From contig JAQXFF010000216.1 of the NCBI GenBank assembly GCA_029250425.1, positions 1-8,054 of the forward strand: 8,054 nucleotides of DNA, given 5' to 3'. The DNA comes from Candidatus Thalassarchaeaceae archaeon (lineage in GTDB: Archaea > Thermoplasmatota > Poseidoniia > Poseidoniales > Thalassarchaeaceae). This document shows, piece after piece, positions 1-6,088 of this stretch (the stretch's first letter is position 1; each line of letters starts with the position of its first letter). The notes under the pieces were generated by a model. That model was not told the DNA's origin. It made no database searches and was given only the letters and a program-made list of their open reading frames with translations. A program made the translations under genes and the position numbers.

Positions 1-258
1 GAATCAGAGCACCGCGGAGAACAATTGGGTGTGCCTGAAGTTGAAACCCCAGAAGATACGGATACGCCCGAAATTGGAGGCCCAAACCTTGCAGAAGCTG
101 CTGCAAGCCCAGAGCAAGATGATGTAATTTCAGAAGGCACTGAGGCAGTACTCGAAGAGACAACAGAATCAGGGGACTCTGCATCTGAATGGACCGATGA
201 CCAATTGCTCGGAGCAGGTTGGACGCAAGAGCAAATCGATTCCATGCGAAATGGCTGA
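1..258 (+). CDS. 3' end of an acidic protein with a tandem W-T-x-x-Q C-terminal tail (partial)
   Basis: The reading frame is open from the first base, so the 5' part lies outside the window and 85 codons are visible. A TTG at 25 is in frame but there is no reason to treat it as the start. The visible part is a low-complexity, Glu/Asp/Thr/Pro/Ala-rich linker, followed by a compact C-terminal tail made of two 10-residue units, WTDDQLLGAG and WTQEQIDSMR. The Trp codons are exactly 30 bases apart (190 and 220). Each unit would form a short amphipathic helix. Such a tail after a flexible acidic linker could be a docking element, but I do not recognise the family and the main domain is missing. The next gene starts 85 bases downstream on the same strand. 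Coding status is well supported by the frame and composition; function is unknown. Confidence 0.75.
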   Translation, partial: ESEHRGEQLGVPEVETPEDTDTPEIGGPNLAEAAASPEQDDVISEGTEAVLEETTESGDSASEWTDDQLLGAGWTQEQIDSMRNG

Positions 259-320
259 AACGGCTCAGAACGCGTTGTTGGTTCTCACGTTAAGCGAAGA
301 GGTTGAAAGCGGTAGGCATT

Positions 321-341
321 GCCATCCTCTCTGAGGATGGC
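321..341 (+). promoter_or_regulatory. Perfect 9-bp hairpin ending 2 nt before the SAP-protein start codon
   Basis: The arms GCCATCCTC (321-329) and GAGGATGGC (333-341) are perfectly complementary around a 3-nt TCT loop; six of nine pairs are G-C. The ATG follows at 344. The 3' arm contains GAGG, the only good Shine-Dalgarno-like match here, 7 nt before the ATG, so in the folded RNA it would be paired. No T-run follows, so an intrinsic terminator for the upstream gene is unlikely. A leader hairpin that limits ribosome access is the favoured reading, but this is inference. A very similar element precedes the peptidase gene at 6050-6068. Confidence 0.6.
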
Positions 342-343
342 CC

Positions 344-2386
344 ATGGACAAGGATGAACTCTCTGCATTGACTGTTGCAGAGTTGAAAGTTCGCCTCAAA
401 GAATTGAATTTAACTACCAGTGGGAAAAAGGCCGATTTAATCACTCGCTTGATCGAATCGGAAGACGAAGGCGATGTATTCATTCTCGATGAAGATGATG
501 ATGGAGATCCAACATCAGATCATTCAGAAATTGATGTGGAAGAGGTCTACGATGCTGAAGTTTTTGAGGCCGAAATTATTGTTGATGATGAAATAGATTC
601 AGATATTTTCGAAACTGTTTCTAGTACTGCAACAATAGTCTCGAATCCAACTTTCCCGCGTACAGTTTGGTACAAAGATGGGACCGCCATTGCCACCATC
701 CTTGTCGTACTATTGTTGGCTGGAGCAGGAGGATGGTGGTATCTCAGCAATGAAGCCTCAGTCTATCAATCAGCCCCTTCGCGCTATGGTGATGATTTAC
801 AGTTTACAGTGAGCAATGGTTTGCTGCTTGCAGATGGAGATGAAATGGTTGCTCTTTTGCGAGATGCATTGGCCCCCAGTGCACTGGATGATGTCTGTGA
901 TGAACTTCGCATAGAGTTCTCAGGGACGGGGTCTTCATCCATCACAGATGGGTCAATCAGCGACCTTCTTGATCCAAGTGACACCGAACTTGAGGGGGCA
1001 GTCATGGCTCAAGATGCCTATGGGAGAACTTGGAACACTGTACAATCGAATCTCAACTATGATCTCAGTGCCGATTTATCCGGATACACTTGGTCGGCCA
1101 TCAATCAAGATAGTTGCAGTTCCCTTGAATGGCTAAGACGAAACAACCAGTTGGATTTGGATGTAAATCAGTGGCATGAAATTACAGAGCGAAGTTTACT
1201 GCGCTCACAAACGGCTCTCAATTTCGTTGATTCAGAAGGACAAACATTCAGCTCAGAAGCGACGACATTTGATGGCTTGATTGGTTCGGATACCATTTCA
1301 GAATTGGTTGGAGCGGCTGTATTGCCAATGCATCCAGTCAATCTATACGATATCTTTGGATTGACAGTTCTTGAAGAGGGGCTGACCGGAGAAACAGATG
1401 ATGGATATTGGGGGTGGAGAGTGGGTTCCACAAGTACGATTGGGGGCCAAGATGCCATTCAAATCAGAATGCATCATATCAAAATTGGAGAATGTTTAGG
1501 CAAGGCAGAAATGATACTGTGGGCCATTCCTGGACAACCGCTTGCAGCAAAACAAATCGTTGATGTCCATATTGACAAATCCAAAACAGAATCTGGTTGC
1601 TCTTTCACCGAATCTGAAGCGATTGATCTCACTTTCCCAGAAGGTGAAATTGTTGTTCGGTATACACTGGAACAAATATCCTTCAAACGAGGAACCGAAT
1701 TATTGGATTGGCAAACATACTATGCTACTCGTCCCGATAGTTCGGACGGAAAACCATCAGCATCAAATCGAATATCTTGGATAAATCATATGCCTGATAA
1801 TTCAACAACTCGTTTCAACCTTGAGCAAGCAGTTAGTTGCGTGATGACGGATGCAGCAGCATTCCCTGAAGCAAATGCCGCCCTCAATGGTGATGGGTAC
1901 GTGTTTGCAGCAAAGGATGATCGAACAGGTAGTGATCCCACATGGAATCTATCGTGGATTAGTTCTAGTGACGCAGGATGGGTCCGTGTGACGTGGCCAG
2001 GCGGTGAAAATTGCTACAATTCAGGAGACGGTTTCTTCACTGTAGATGAGAAACCAGAACATTCTCGAGATCAGATTCCTCAAACACACAAATTGGCATC
2101 TCTAGAAAGTCGAATGGTTTCATCTGTTTACTATCCCAATCTACATTCACAAATCACCTCTAATGGTAACCTCCGGAGTGATGTCCATATCGGATATGCA
2201 TTGGTTGTGCCAGAGGAAAATGCAGTATCGGAGTGGTTGGATGAATTCGACCTCATGGGTGGCAAGGTTACTGTGTATCTAGAACGCACCTGGACATCTG
2301 GCGATTCTGAGCACAATCTTCGAGTAGGGATGGATGCTGAAACTGGACGAATGGCTGGTTGGGCTCTTGCCTCGACTCCAGTATAA
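344..2386 (+). CDS. SAP-domain, single-pass membrane protein with large extracytoplasmic domain
   Basis: A 680-residue protein. Residues about 7-39 match the SAP motif (LTVAELKVRLKELNL, then TSGKKADLITRL), a helix-extended-helix module that in characterised proteins binds DNA. Residues 41-92 are strongly acidic. A hydrophobic segment at about 112-134 follows basic residues R106 and K111, which by the positive-inside rule puts the SAP end in the cytoplasm and residues about 140-680 outside. The outer part has six cysteines (184, 258, 384, 419, 499, 557), consistent with disulfides, and N-x-S/T sequons near 485 and 535; I recognise no known fold in it. The ATG at 344 is chosen because the SAP motif starts a few residues later and GAGG lies 7 nt upstream. 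The gene is followed after 83 bases by ParA on the same strand. The SAP domain could tether DNA, or may only mediate protein contacts; neither is shown by sequence. Confidence 0.85.
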   Translation: MDKDELSALTVAELKVRLKELNLTTSGKKADLITRLIESEDEGDVFILDEDDDGDPTSDHSEIDVEEVYDAEVFEAEIIVDDEIDSDIFETVSSTATIVSNPTFPRTVWYKDGTAIATILVVLLLAGAGGWWYLSNEASVYQSAPSRYGDDLQFTVSNGLLLADGDEMVALLRDALAPSALDDVCDELRIEFSGTGSSSITDGSISDLLDPSDTELEGAVMAQDAYGRTWNTVQSNLNYDLSADLSGYTWSAINQDSCSSLEWLRRNNQLDLDVNQWHEITERSLLRSQTALNFVDSEGQTFSSEATTFDGLIGSDTISELVGAAVLPMHPVNLYDIFGLTVLEEGLTGETDDGYWGWRVGSTSTIGGQDAIQIRMHHIKIGECLGKAEMILWAIPGQPLAAKQIVDVHIDKSKTESGCSFTESEAIDLTFPEGEIVVRYTLEQISFKRGTELLDWQTYYATRPDSSDGKPSASNRISWINHMPDNSTTRFNLEQAVSCVMTDAAAFPEANAALNGDGYVFAAKDDRTGSDPTWNLSWISSSDAGWVRVTWPGGENCYNSGDGFFTVDEKPEHSRDQIPQTHKLASLESRMVSSVYYPNLHSQITSNGNLRSDVHIGYALVVPEENAVSEWLDEFDLMGGKVTVYLERTWTSGDSEHNLRVGMDAETGRMAGWALASTPV

Positions 2387-2469
2387 TGTGAATTAAATCG
2401 GTATATTCAACCTAATTTATCCCGTCAGGCTCAAGAGCGCTGCAAGAGCGGACGCAATTGGGATGCATC
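2387..2469 (+). promoter_or_regulatory. Candidate promoter/leader of the parA operon
   Basis: This 83-base gap begins AT-rich, with TATA-like stretches at 2393-2398 and 2400-2406 (GTATATT). A TATA box there would place transcription start roughly at 2425-2435 by the usual archaeal spacing. Downstream are two copies of CAAGAGCG (2432-2439 and 2443-2450), 11 bases apart or about one helical turn, and an 8-bp palindrome GATGCATC (2462-2469) touching the ParA ATG. The TATA call is by eye and weak. The repeats could be a small operator, possibly for autoregulation, but could also be chance. Confidence 0.3.
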
Positions 2470-3399
2470 ATGGATGAGGAAGATGTACTGCCTGAGGCAG
2501 TCGCAGCGCCTTTGGTGGTAGAATTCACCGAAGAAGAAATTGAAAGCCCTGAAAGGGATCCTTTGAGTTCAGCAGAACCTCGCTCTGAAATTGAACTTCC
2601 CAGAGCGGGCCCAACTCCTGCCAATCGTGGCCGAGTGGTTACGATTATGAATCAAAAAGGAGGTGTTGGAAAGACAACCACGGTCATCAATGTCGCCACA
2701 CATTTGGCTTTACATGGTGTACGTGTATTGGTGGTTGATTGTGATCAACAAGGAAATTGTGCAACAGGGTTGGGCATTGACAAAAGTCGTGTAATGCATA
2801 CCACTAGGACACTTTTCACAGAACCCGAACAGGCAGCGGCATGTCGTCATGCGACAGCAATACCCGGTCTTCACCTCGTTGTGGGCGAGCGGTCATTGGT
2901 GGGCCTTGAACAGGAACTATCTACACGTCTTGGACGAGAACGTTGTTTGGCTGAAGGTTTAGAGGCCCTATTGCCACATTATGATTTGATTTTACTCGAT
3001 ACAGCGCCTAGTTTGGGTTTGGTCACCATCAATGCCTTGGTTGCAAGTGATGCAGTCTTAGTTCCAGTTCAAACTGAATTCTTCGCACTGGAAGGAGTGG
3101 CCATGTTATCTGCGACAATCCGAGAAGTTCGCCGCCGCTTGAATCCCAATTTAGGATTTGATGGGGTGATGATGACAATGCATGCACCAACATTACTCAA
3201 TAGCCAAGTTCTAGGTCAATTGAAAGAATCGTTTGGGGATTTGATCGTTGAACCACCAATACGCCGCAATATCAAACTCGCAGAAGCTCCCAGTGAAGGC
3301 ATTCCAATCCACATCCATGCCCCAGAATCGAAGGGTGGGAAGGATTATCGCGACCTCGCGGTTAATCTGGCTCAAAGGTGGAACCTCACACTGGAGTGA
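2470..3399 (+). CDS. parA: ParA/Soj-family partition ATPase with acidic N-terminal extension
   Basis: A 309-residue ParA/MinD-superfamily ATPase. ParA proteins dimerise on ATP, bind DNA nonspecifically and release it when a partner stimulates hydrolysis, which moves or spaces cargo over the nucleoid. Visible motifs are the deviant Walker A KGGVGKTT (63-70, signature Lys plus catalytic Lys), the A' motif VVDCDQQGN (88-96; most Soj proteins have DPQGN, here Gln replaces Pro), Walker B LILLDTAPSLG (173-183), VPVQTEFFALEG (198-209) and the Soj C-terminal signature PIRRNIKLAEAPSEG (263-277). Residues 1-55 are an added tail, with 15 Asp/Glu and only two Arg in the first 44, not usual for Soj. The ATG at 2470 is preferred over an in-frame TTG at 2458, which would add only four residues. 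A short ParB-like partner gene starts 5 bases after the stop, supporting a segregation or positioning role. Confidence 0.93.
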   Translation: MDEEDVLPEAVAAPLVVEFTEEEIESPERDPLSSAEPRSEIELPRAGPTPANRGRVVTIMNQKGGVGKTTTVINVATHLALHGVRVLVVDCDQQGNCATGLGIDKSRVMHTTRTLFTEPEQAAACRHATAIPGLHLVVGERSLVGLEQELSTRLGRERCLAEGLEALLPHYDLILLDTAPSLGLVTINALVASDAVLVPVQTEFFALEGVAMLSATIREVRRRLNPNLGFDGVMMTMHAPTLLNSQVLGQLKESFGDLIVEPPIRRNIKLAEAPSEGIPIHIHAPESKGGKDYRDLAVNLAQRWNLTLE

Positions 3400-3404
3400 A
3401 TTTC

Positions 3405-3818
3405 ATGGCAAAGAAGCGCGTTTTGGGCCGAGGCCTTGATGATTTACTTGCGCAACATGACCAAGATCTCCCATTTCTCGATGCATATGGCCCTTCGATT
3501 GGTGATTCCGAAGGTTTACCAACAGGTTCCGGCATTGATCCGGTTGAACAATTACTTGAAGCCATAGCGCGATTGCTGCAAACTGAAGGTTATCAAGATA
3601 CAGAATTGATGACAAGTGAGGCCAAAGAAAATGGCGTCCACATTACCATGTTGAGTGGCGGTGAGAAACTGCCCCTTGTCCCATCTGATTTGGGTGCGCC
3701 AGGCTTTGAAGAAGGAAAGTTAGCCGCCGATCGAAGTGAAGCTTCCGTCACCATTGTACAATGGGGGATTCCTGCCCGTCGTCTCATCGAACGTCTATGT
3801 GAACATTGGACAGGATGA
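3405..3818 (+). CDS. Short ParA partner with a ParB-type N-terminal peptide but no ParB domains
   Basis: A 137-residue protein. It opens with MAKKRVLGRGLDDLL, which matches the start of chromosomal ParB/Spo0J proteins; in Spo0J this segment touches ParA and stimulates its ATPase, and the Arg of LGRGL (Arg9 here, Arg10 in Thermus Spo0J) is the key residue. After residue 20 the match ends: there is no ParB CTP-binding fold, no GERR-type motif and no helix-turn-helix, and ParB is normally about 280-300 residues. The rest holds a predicted helix at about 46-60 (PVEQLLEAIARLLQT), a mixed strand region at about 76-120, and a basic amphipathic C-terminal helix at about 121-135. I do not recognise that domain. 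The ATG at 3405 is chosen because it gives the ParB-like MAKK start and has GGAGTGA (3393-3399) just upstream, overlapping the ParA stop; an ATG at 3378 would lie inside parA. The lipase gene begins 4 bases later, so it is not a ParB broken by a frameshift. Confidence 0.8.
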   Translation: MAKKRVLGRGLDDLLAQHDQDLPFLDAYGPSIGDSEGLPTGSGIDPVEQLLEAIARLLQTEGYQDTELMTSEAKENGVHITMLSGGEKLPLVPSDLGAPGFEEGKLAADRSEASVTIVQWGIPARRLIERLCEHWTG

Positions 3819-3822
3819 TTGT

Positions 3823-4734
3823 ATGAGCATCCGTAGCACCTTTGTCTCAACCTTTTTCCTTCGGCCGAACAAGATTCTCTACCGATTGTTTCACCCTTCC
3901 CCTAGTGTCATACGCTTTGTGATTCATCCACAAACATGGTTTTGGGGAAATTTGCTTAGTCCCTTTGGCGTTCGGTTAGAGAATTCTCATTATGGAAAAA
4001 TACCAGGTGTCATCTTCACTCCGAAAAAGAATACACAGCAAAACATCATCTTCGTGTATCTACATGGTGGGGGTTATTGCATTGGTTCATCTCGCACGAC
4101 ACATCGTATTGGCCTGTCAAATCTTGCCAAGACAACCTCTTGCATCATTCATTCCATTGATTATCGATTGGCGCCCACCCACCCATATCCTGCTGCGCTT
4201 GACGATGCAACCGAAGCATGGAAGGCAATCGTTGCTGACAATCCAGAATCACAAATCATTCTCAGTGGAGATTCAGCAGGTGGGGGGCTCAGTCTGGCAC
4301 TAATGATGCGTCTTCGAGATGAAGGTTTCAGATTGCCAGACGCGGCAGTTTTATTTTCACCTTGGGCCGATTTGACTTGCAGTTCTAAGACATACAAGAC
4401 ATTGGCCAAAGCAGATCCAATGATACACCCCGCCATTCCAAATCATTGTGCAGGACATTATGTTCCAGATTCTGTTGACCGGAACAGCCCCTACGTATCT
4501 CCAATCTTTGGAGATTTCAAAGGTCTGCCCCGTACATTGATTTTGGTGGGTGGAAAAGAAATATTACTCGATGACAGTCGAATTGTTGGCGAACATGCCG
4601 TCGCCGCAGGTGCTGATTTTGAAGTGGACATTTGGCCAAACATGTTCCATGATTGGTGGTTGTTTGGTCCCTTCATACCTGAGACCAAACAGTGTTTACT
4701 GAAAGTCGCAGACTGGATTCATTCACGCGAGTGA
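3823..4734 (+). CDS. Alpha/beta hydrolase, hormone-sensitive-lipase (family IV) esterase
   Basis: A 303-residue predicted carboxylesterase or lipase. Visible motifs are the oxyanion-hole HGGGY (81-85), IDYRLAPTHPYPAALDD (112-128, typical of the family), the nucleophile elbow SGDSAGG with Ser151, and the C-terminal His276 in MFHDW. The acid position in LVGGKEILLDDS aligns with the family's D-P-x-L-x-D motif, with Glu246 where Asp is usual; Glu can act in this role, but Asp250/251 are alternatives. The N-terminal 60 residues form a cap-like region with aromatic and hydrophobic residues (LYRLF, FVIHPQTWFWGNLL) that may contact lipid; no cleavable signal peptide is seen. The ATG at 3823 is preceded by AGGATGA (3812-3818), which supports it over a GTG at 3736 inside the previous gene. 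The 4-base gap implies cotranscription with parA and its partner. The substrate cannot be told from sequence. The 3' end overlaps the opposite-strand peptidase gene by 12 bases. Confidence 0.9.
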   Translation: MSIRSTFVSTFFLRPNKILYRLFHPSPSVIRFVIHPQTWFWGNLLSPFGVRLENSHYGKIPGVIFTPKKNTQQNIIFVYLHGGGYCIGSSRTTHRIGLSNLAKTTSCIIHSIDYRLAPTHPYPAALDDATEAWKAIVADNPESQIILSGDSAGGGLSLALMMRLRDEGFRLPDAAVLFSPWADLTCSSKTYKTLAKADPMIHPAIPNHCAGHYVPDSVDRNSPYVSPIFGDFKGLPRTLILVGGKEILLDDSRIVGEHAVAAGADFEVDIWPNMFHDWWLFGPFIPETKQCLLKVADWIHSRE

Positions 4735-6048
4735 ACCCATCGGGTCCCAAGCAGGAAGTACAACAGGTTCTGTTTCAAGACCTGCTTGCATTTTCTCTGT
4801 AAGGTAGTCTTTAGGCGCTGCAATCTCAAACATGTATTCATCAAACCAAGAGTCATTCATGGTGTAGTACCCCTTCTGTCCGGTATCGCCACCCCATGAA
4901 TTCTCAACACGCCATCGTCGTGGCTTTCCATCCACAACATCGACGCCTGTGAATAGCATTGCATGTGTCATCATGGTTTGACCATGACGCAATCGGTTTT
5001 CTTTGTCCATCCCATATTCAACACCATACAGTTCGCCTACATTGAACAAATTGGCATCCCAATAACCACCCTTCCGATCCATTTCCTTTCCAACATCACA
5101 TCCCATCCAAACAGGTACACCGCCTTCAAGCAGTTTCTGAGTGACATCCTTCATCTCATCACTCGGTACGTTGAGATAAACGACCGGTGGTCCCCCTGCC
5201 ACATTTTGTAGATAGTCAACAGTGTATGTTTGATAGTATTCGTTGCGAGGATCATTGACGATACACACATAGTTTCTCCAATCAACATCGACATATTCAT
5301 CTGCAAACTCTTGAGGTGTCATCGAACCTTTGCGGTGGAATTCGTTGTCTTTGTCTCTCCATTGCCAATCAAAGGTCGTCGGCGGAGTTCCAAGATGAAT
5401 GCACAACATATTCCAAATGTCTGAAACTCTCTTTTCCTTGTGCGCCCTTGCCTCATTTTCACTGCCACCTTTTTCGAGTATGGCGCGGATTTCACAGGCA
5501 GAGCTTCGAAGAATATTCTTCAATTCAGTATTCATCCACCGAGTTGCACTACTTGTATTCGATTCAGGATAAGCCGATTTGGGCACCAAACCATGCTTTT
5601 CGATGAGGTTCATCGCCATGTTCCATTGTCCACCATCTCCAATTGGATCTGAAAGTAGGAAGTGAATGGTCCGATCATCCACCGGGCGATCAGCCGTATC
5701 GATGATGGCTTCTAGAAAATGATTCGAACGCTCAAATTTGTCCCAAAAGTGGATGTGTGCTTGACTGAATTCAAACTCTTTGACATTCATTTTCTTCATC
5801 GCGCCAACCCTGAAAAGATTCAGAGCAGCAAACAGCCAACATCGGCCACTCCTCTTCTGAGAGGTGACCTTCCACTCATCCAACTTGACACTGAATGTGT
5901 TGTCTATTTCCTGAACAATATCTCGATTTAGAGTTAAGTCAGGTAATTGGACACTGGTAACTGCATTCTGTGCCACTTTGTTTGCTGGGTTTGCATCAAA
6001 CGCCTTTCGAAGTTCCGTAATCTGTTTGTCAGTGATTGTCATTCCCAT
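4723..6048 (-). CDS. pepC: C1B cysteine aminopeptidase, bleomycin hydrolase/PepC family
   Basis: A 441-residue papain-fold peptidase, matching the roughly 450-residue length of PepC and bleomycin hydrolase. The catalytic set is complete: Gln64 (oxyanion hole) and Cys70 in QKRSGRCWLFA, His362 in MTHAMLFTGV and Asn383 in RVENSWG. The C-terminus ends PVVLPAWDPMGSLA, the family's C-terminal arm that reaches into the active site and makes the enzyme an aminopeptidase; characterised members are hexameric, self-compartmentalised and cytoplasmic. No signal peptide is present, which fits intracellular peptide turnover. Two in-frame ATGs are possible (6048 and 6042); GGTGA lies 4 nt before the first and 10 nt before the second. 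Both are preceded by a perfect hairpin. The gene lies 40 bases downstream of a secreted-protein gene on the same strand and converges on the lipase gene with a 12-base overlap. Family assignment is very secure; the peptide substrates are unknown. Confidence 0.95.
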   Translation of the reverse strand: MGMTITDKQITELRKAFDANPANKVAQNAVTSVQLPDLTLNRDIVQEIDNTFSVKLDEWKVTSQKRSGRCWLFAALNLFRVGAMKKMNVKEFEFSQAHIHFWDKFERSNHFLEAIIDTADRPVDDRTIHFLLSDPIGDGGQWNMAMNLIEKHGLVPKSAYPESNTSSATRWMNTELKNILRSSACEIRAILEKGGSENEARAHKEKRVSDIWNMLCIHLGTPPTTFDWQWRDKDNEFHRKGSMTPQEFADEYVDVDWRNYVCIVNDPRNEYYQTYTVDYLQNVAGGPPVVYLNVPSDEMKDVTQKLLEGGVPVWMGCDVGKEMDRKGGYWDANLFNVGELYGVEYGMDKENRLRHGQTMMTHAMLFTGVDVVDGKPRRWRVENSWGGDTGQKGYYTMNDSWFDEYMFEIAAPKDYLTEKMQAGLETEPVVLPAWDPMGSLA

Positions 6049-6049
6049 G

Positions 6050-6068
6050 GGCTCACCTTTGGTGAGCC
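6050..6068 (-). promoter_or_regulatory. Perfect 8-bp hairpin sequestering the Shine-Dalgarno of the C1B peptidase
   Basis: On the minus strand the arms GGCTCACC and GGTGAGCC pair perfectly around an AAA loop, and the stem ends 1 nt before the first ATG (6048-6046). The 3' arm carries GGTGA, a match to the archaeal anti-Shine-Dalgarno end, so folding would hide the ribosome site. If one C is bulged, pairing extends by two more pairs (left-arm AT with the AU of the start codon). No T-run follows. This repeats the arrangement at 321-341 in front of an unrelated gene. Translational control is inferred; a processing site in the transcript from the upstream gene is an alternative. Confidence 0.6.
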
Positions 6069-6088
6069 ATCCCCATCATCGACGACGC

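Noticed and set aside
321..341. Hairpin as an intrinsic terminator of the upstream gene
   Set aside because: No T-run follows the stem, and it abuts the next start codon; the same holds for 6050-6068 on the other strand.
2458..2469. TTG at 2458 as the ParA start
   Set aside because: It adds only four residues, and an in-frame ATG at 2470 is the simpler start.
3378..3404. ATG at 3378 as the start of the ParB-like gene
   Set aside because: It lies inside parA and would hide the ParB-like MAKK N-terminus; ATG 3405 has GGAGTGA upstream.
3405..3818. ParB gene broken by frameshift
   Set aside because: No ParB domain remains in other frames downstream; the next gene, a full-length lipase, starts 4 bases later with its own ribosome site.
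3736..3822. GTG at 3736 as the lipase start
   Set aside because: The extra 29 residues are out-of-frame readings of the preceding gene; ATG 3823 has a good AGGATGA upstream.
2387..3840. A bacterial parS site (TGTTTCACGTGAAACA-like)
   Set aside because: No such palindrome was seen near parA, and the partner lacks the parS-binding domain.
4161..4436. 91-residue minus-strand reading frame inside the lipase gene
   Set aside because: It is antisense to conserved catalytic motifs and has low-complexity Ser/Ala composition; it is a shadow frame.
5316..5606. Plus-strand reading frame of 96 residues inside the peptidase gene
   Set aside because: It overlaps conserved peptidase sequence, has Cys/His/Ser-rich odd composition and no ribosome site; shadow frame.
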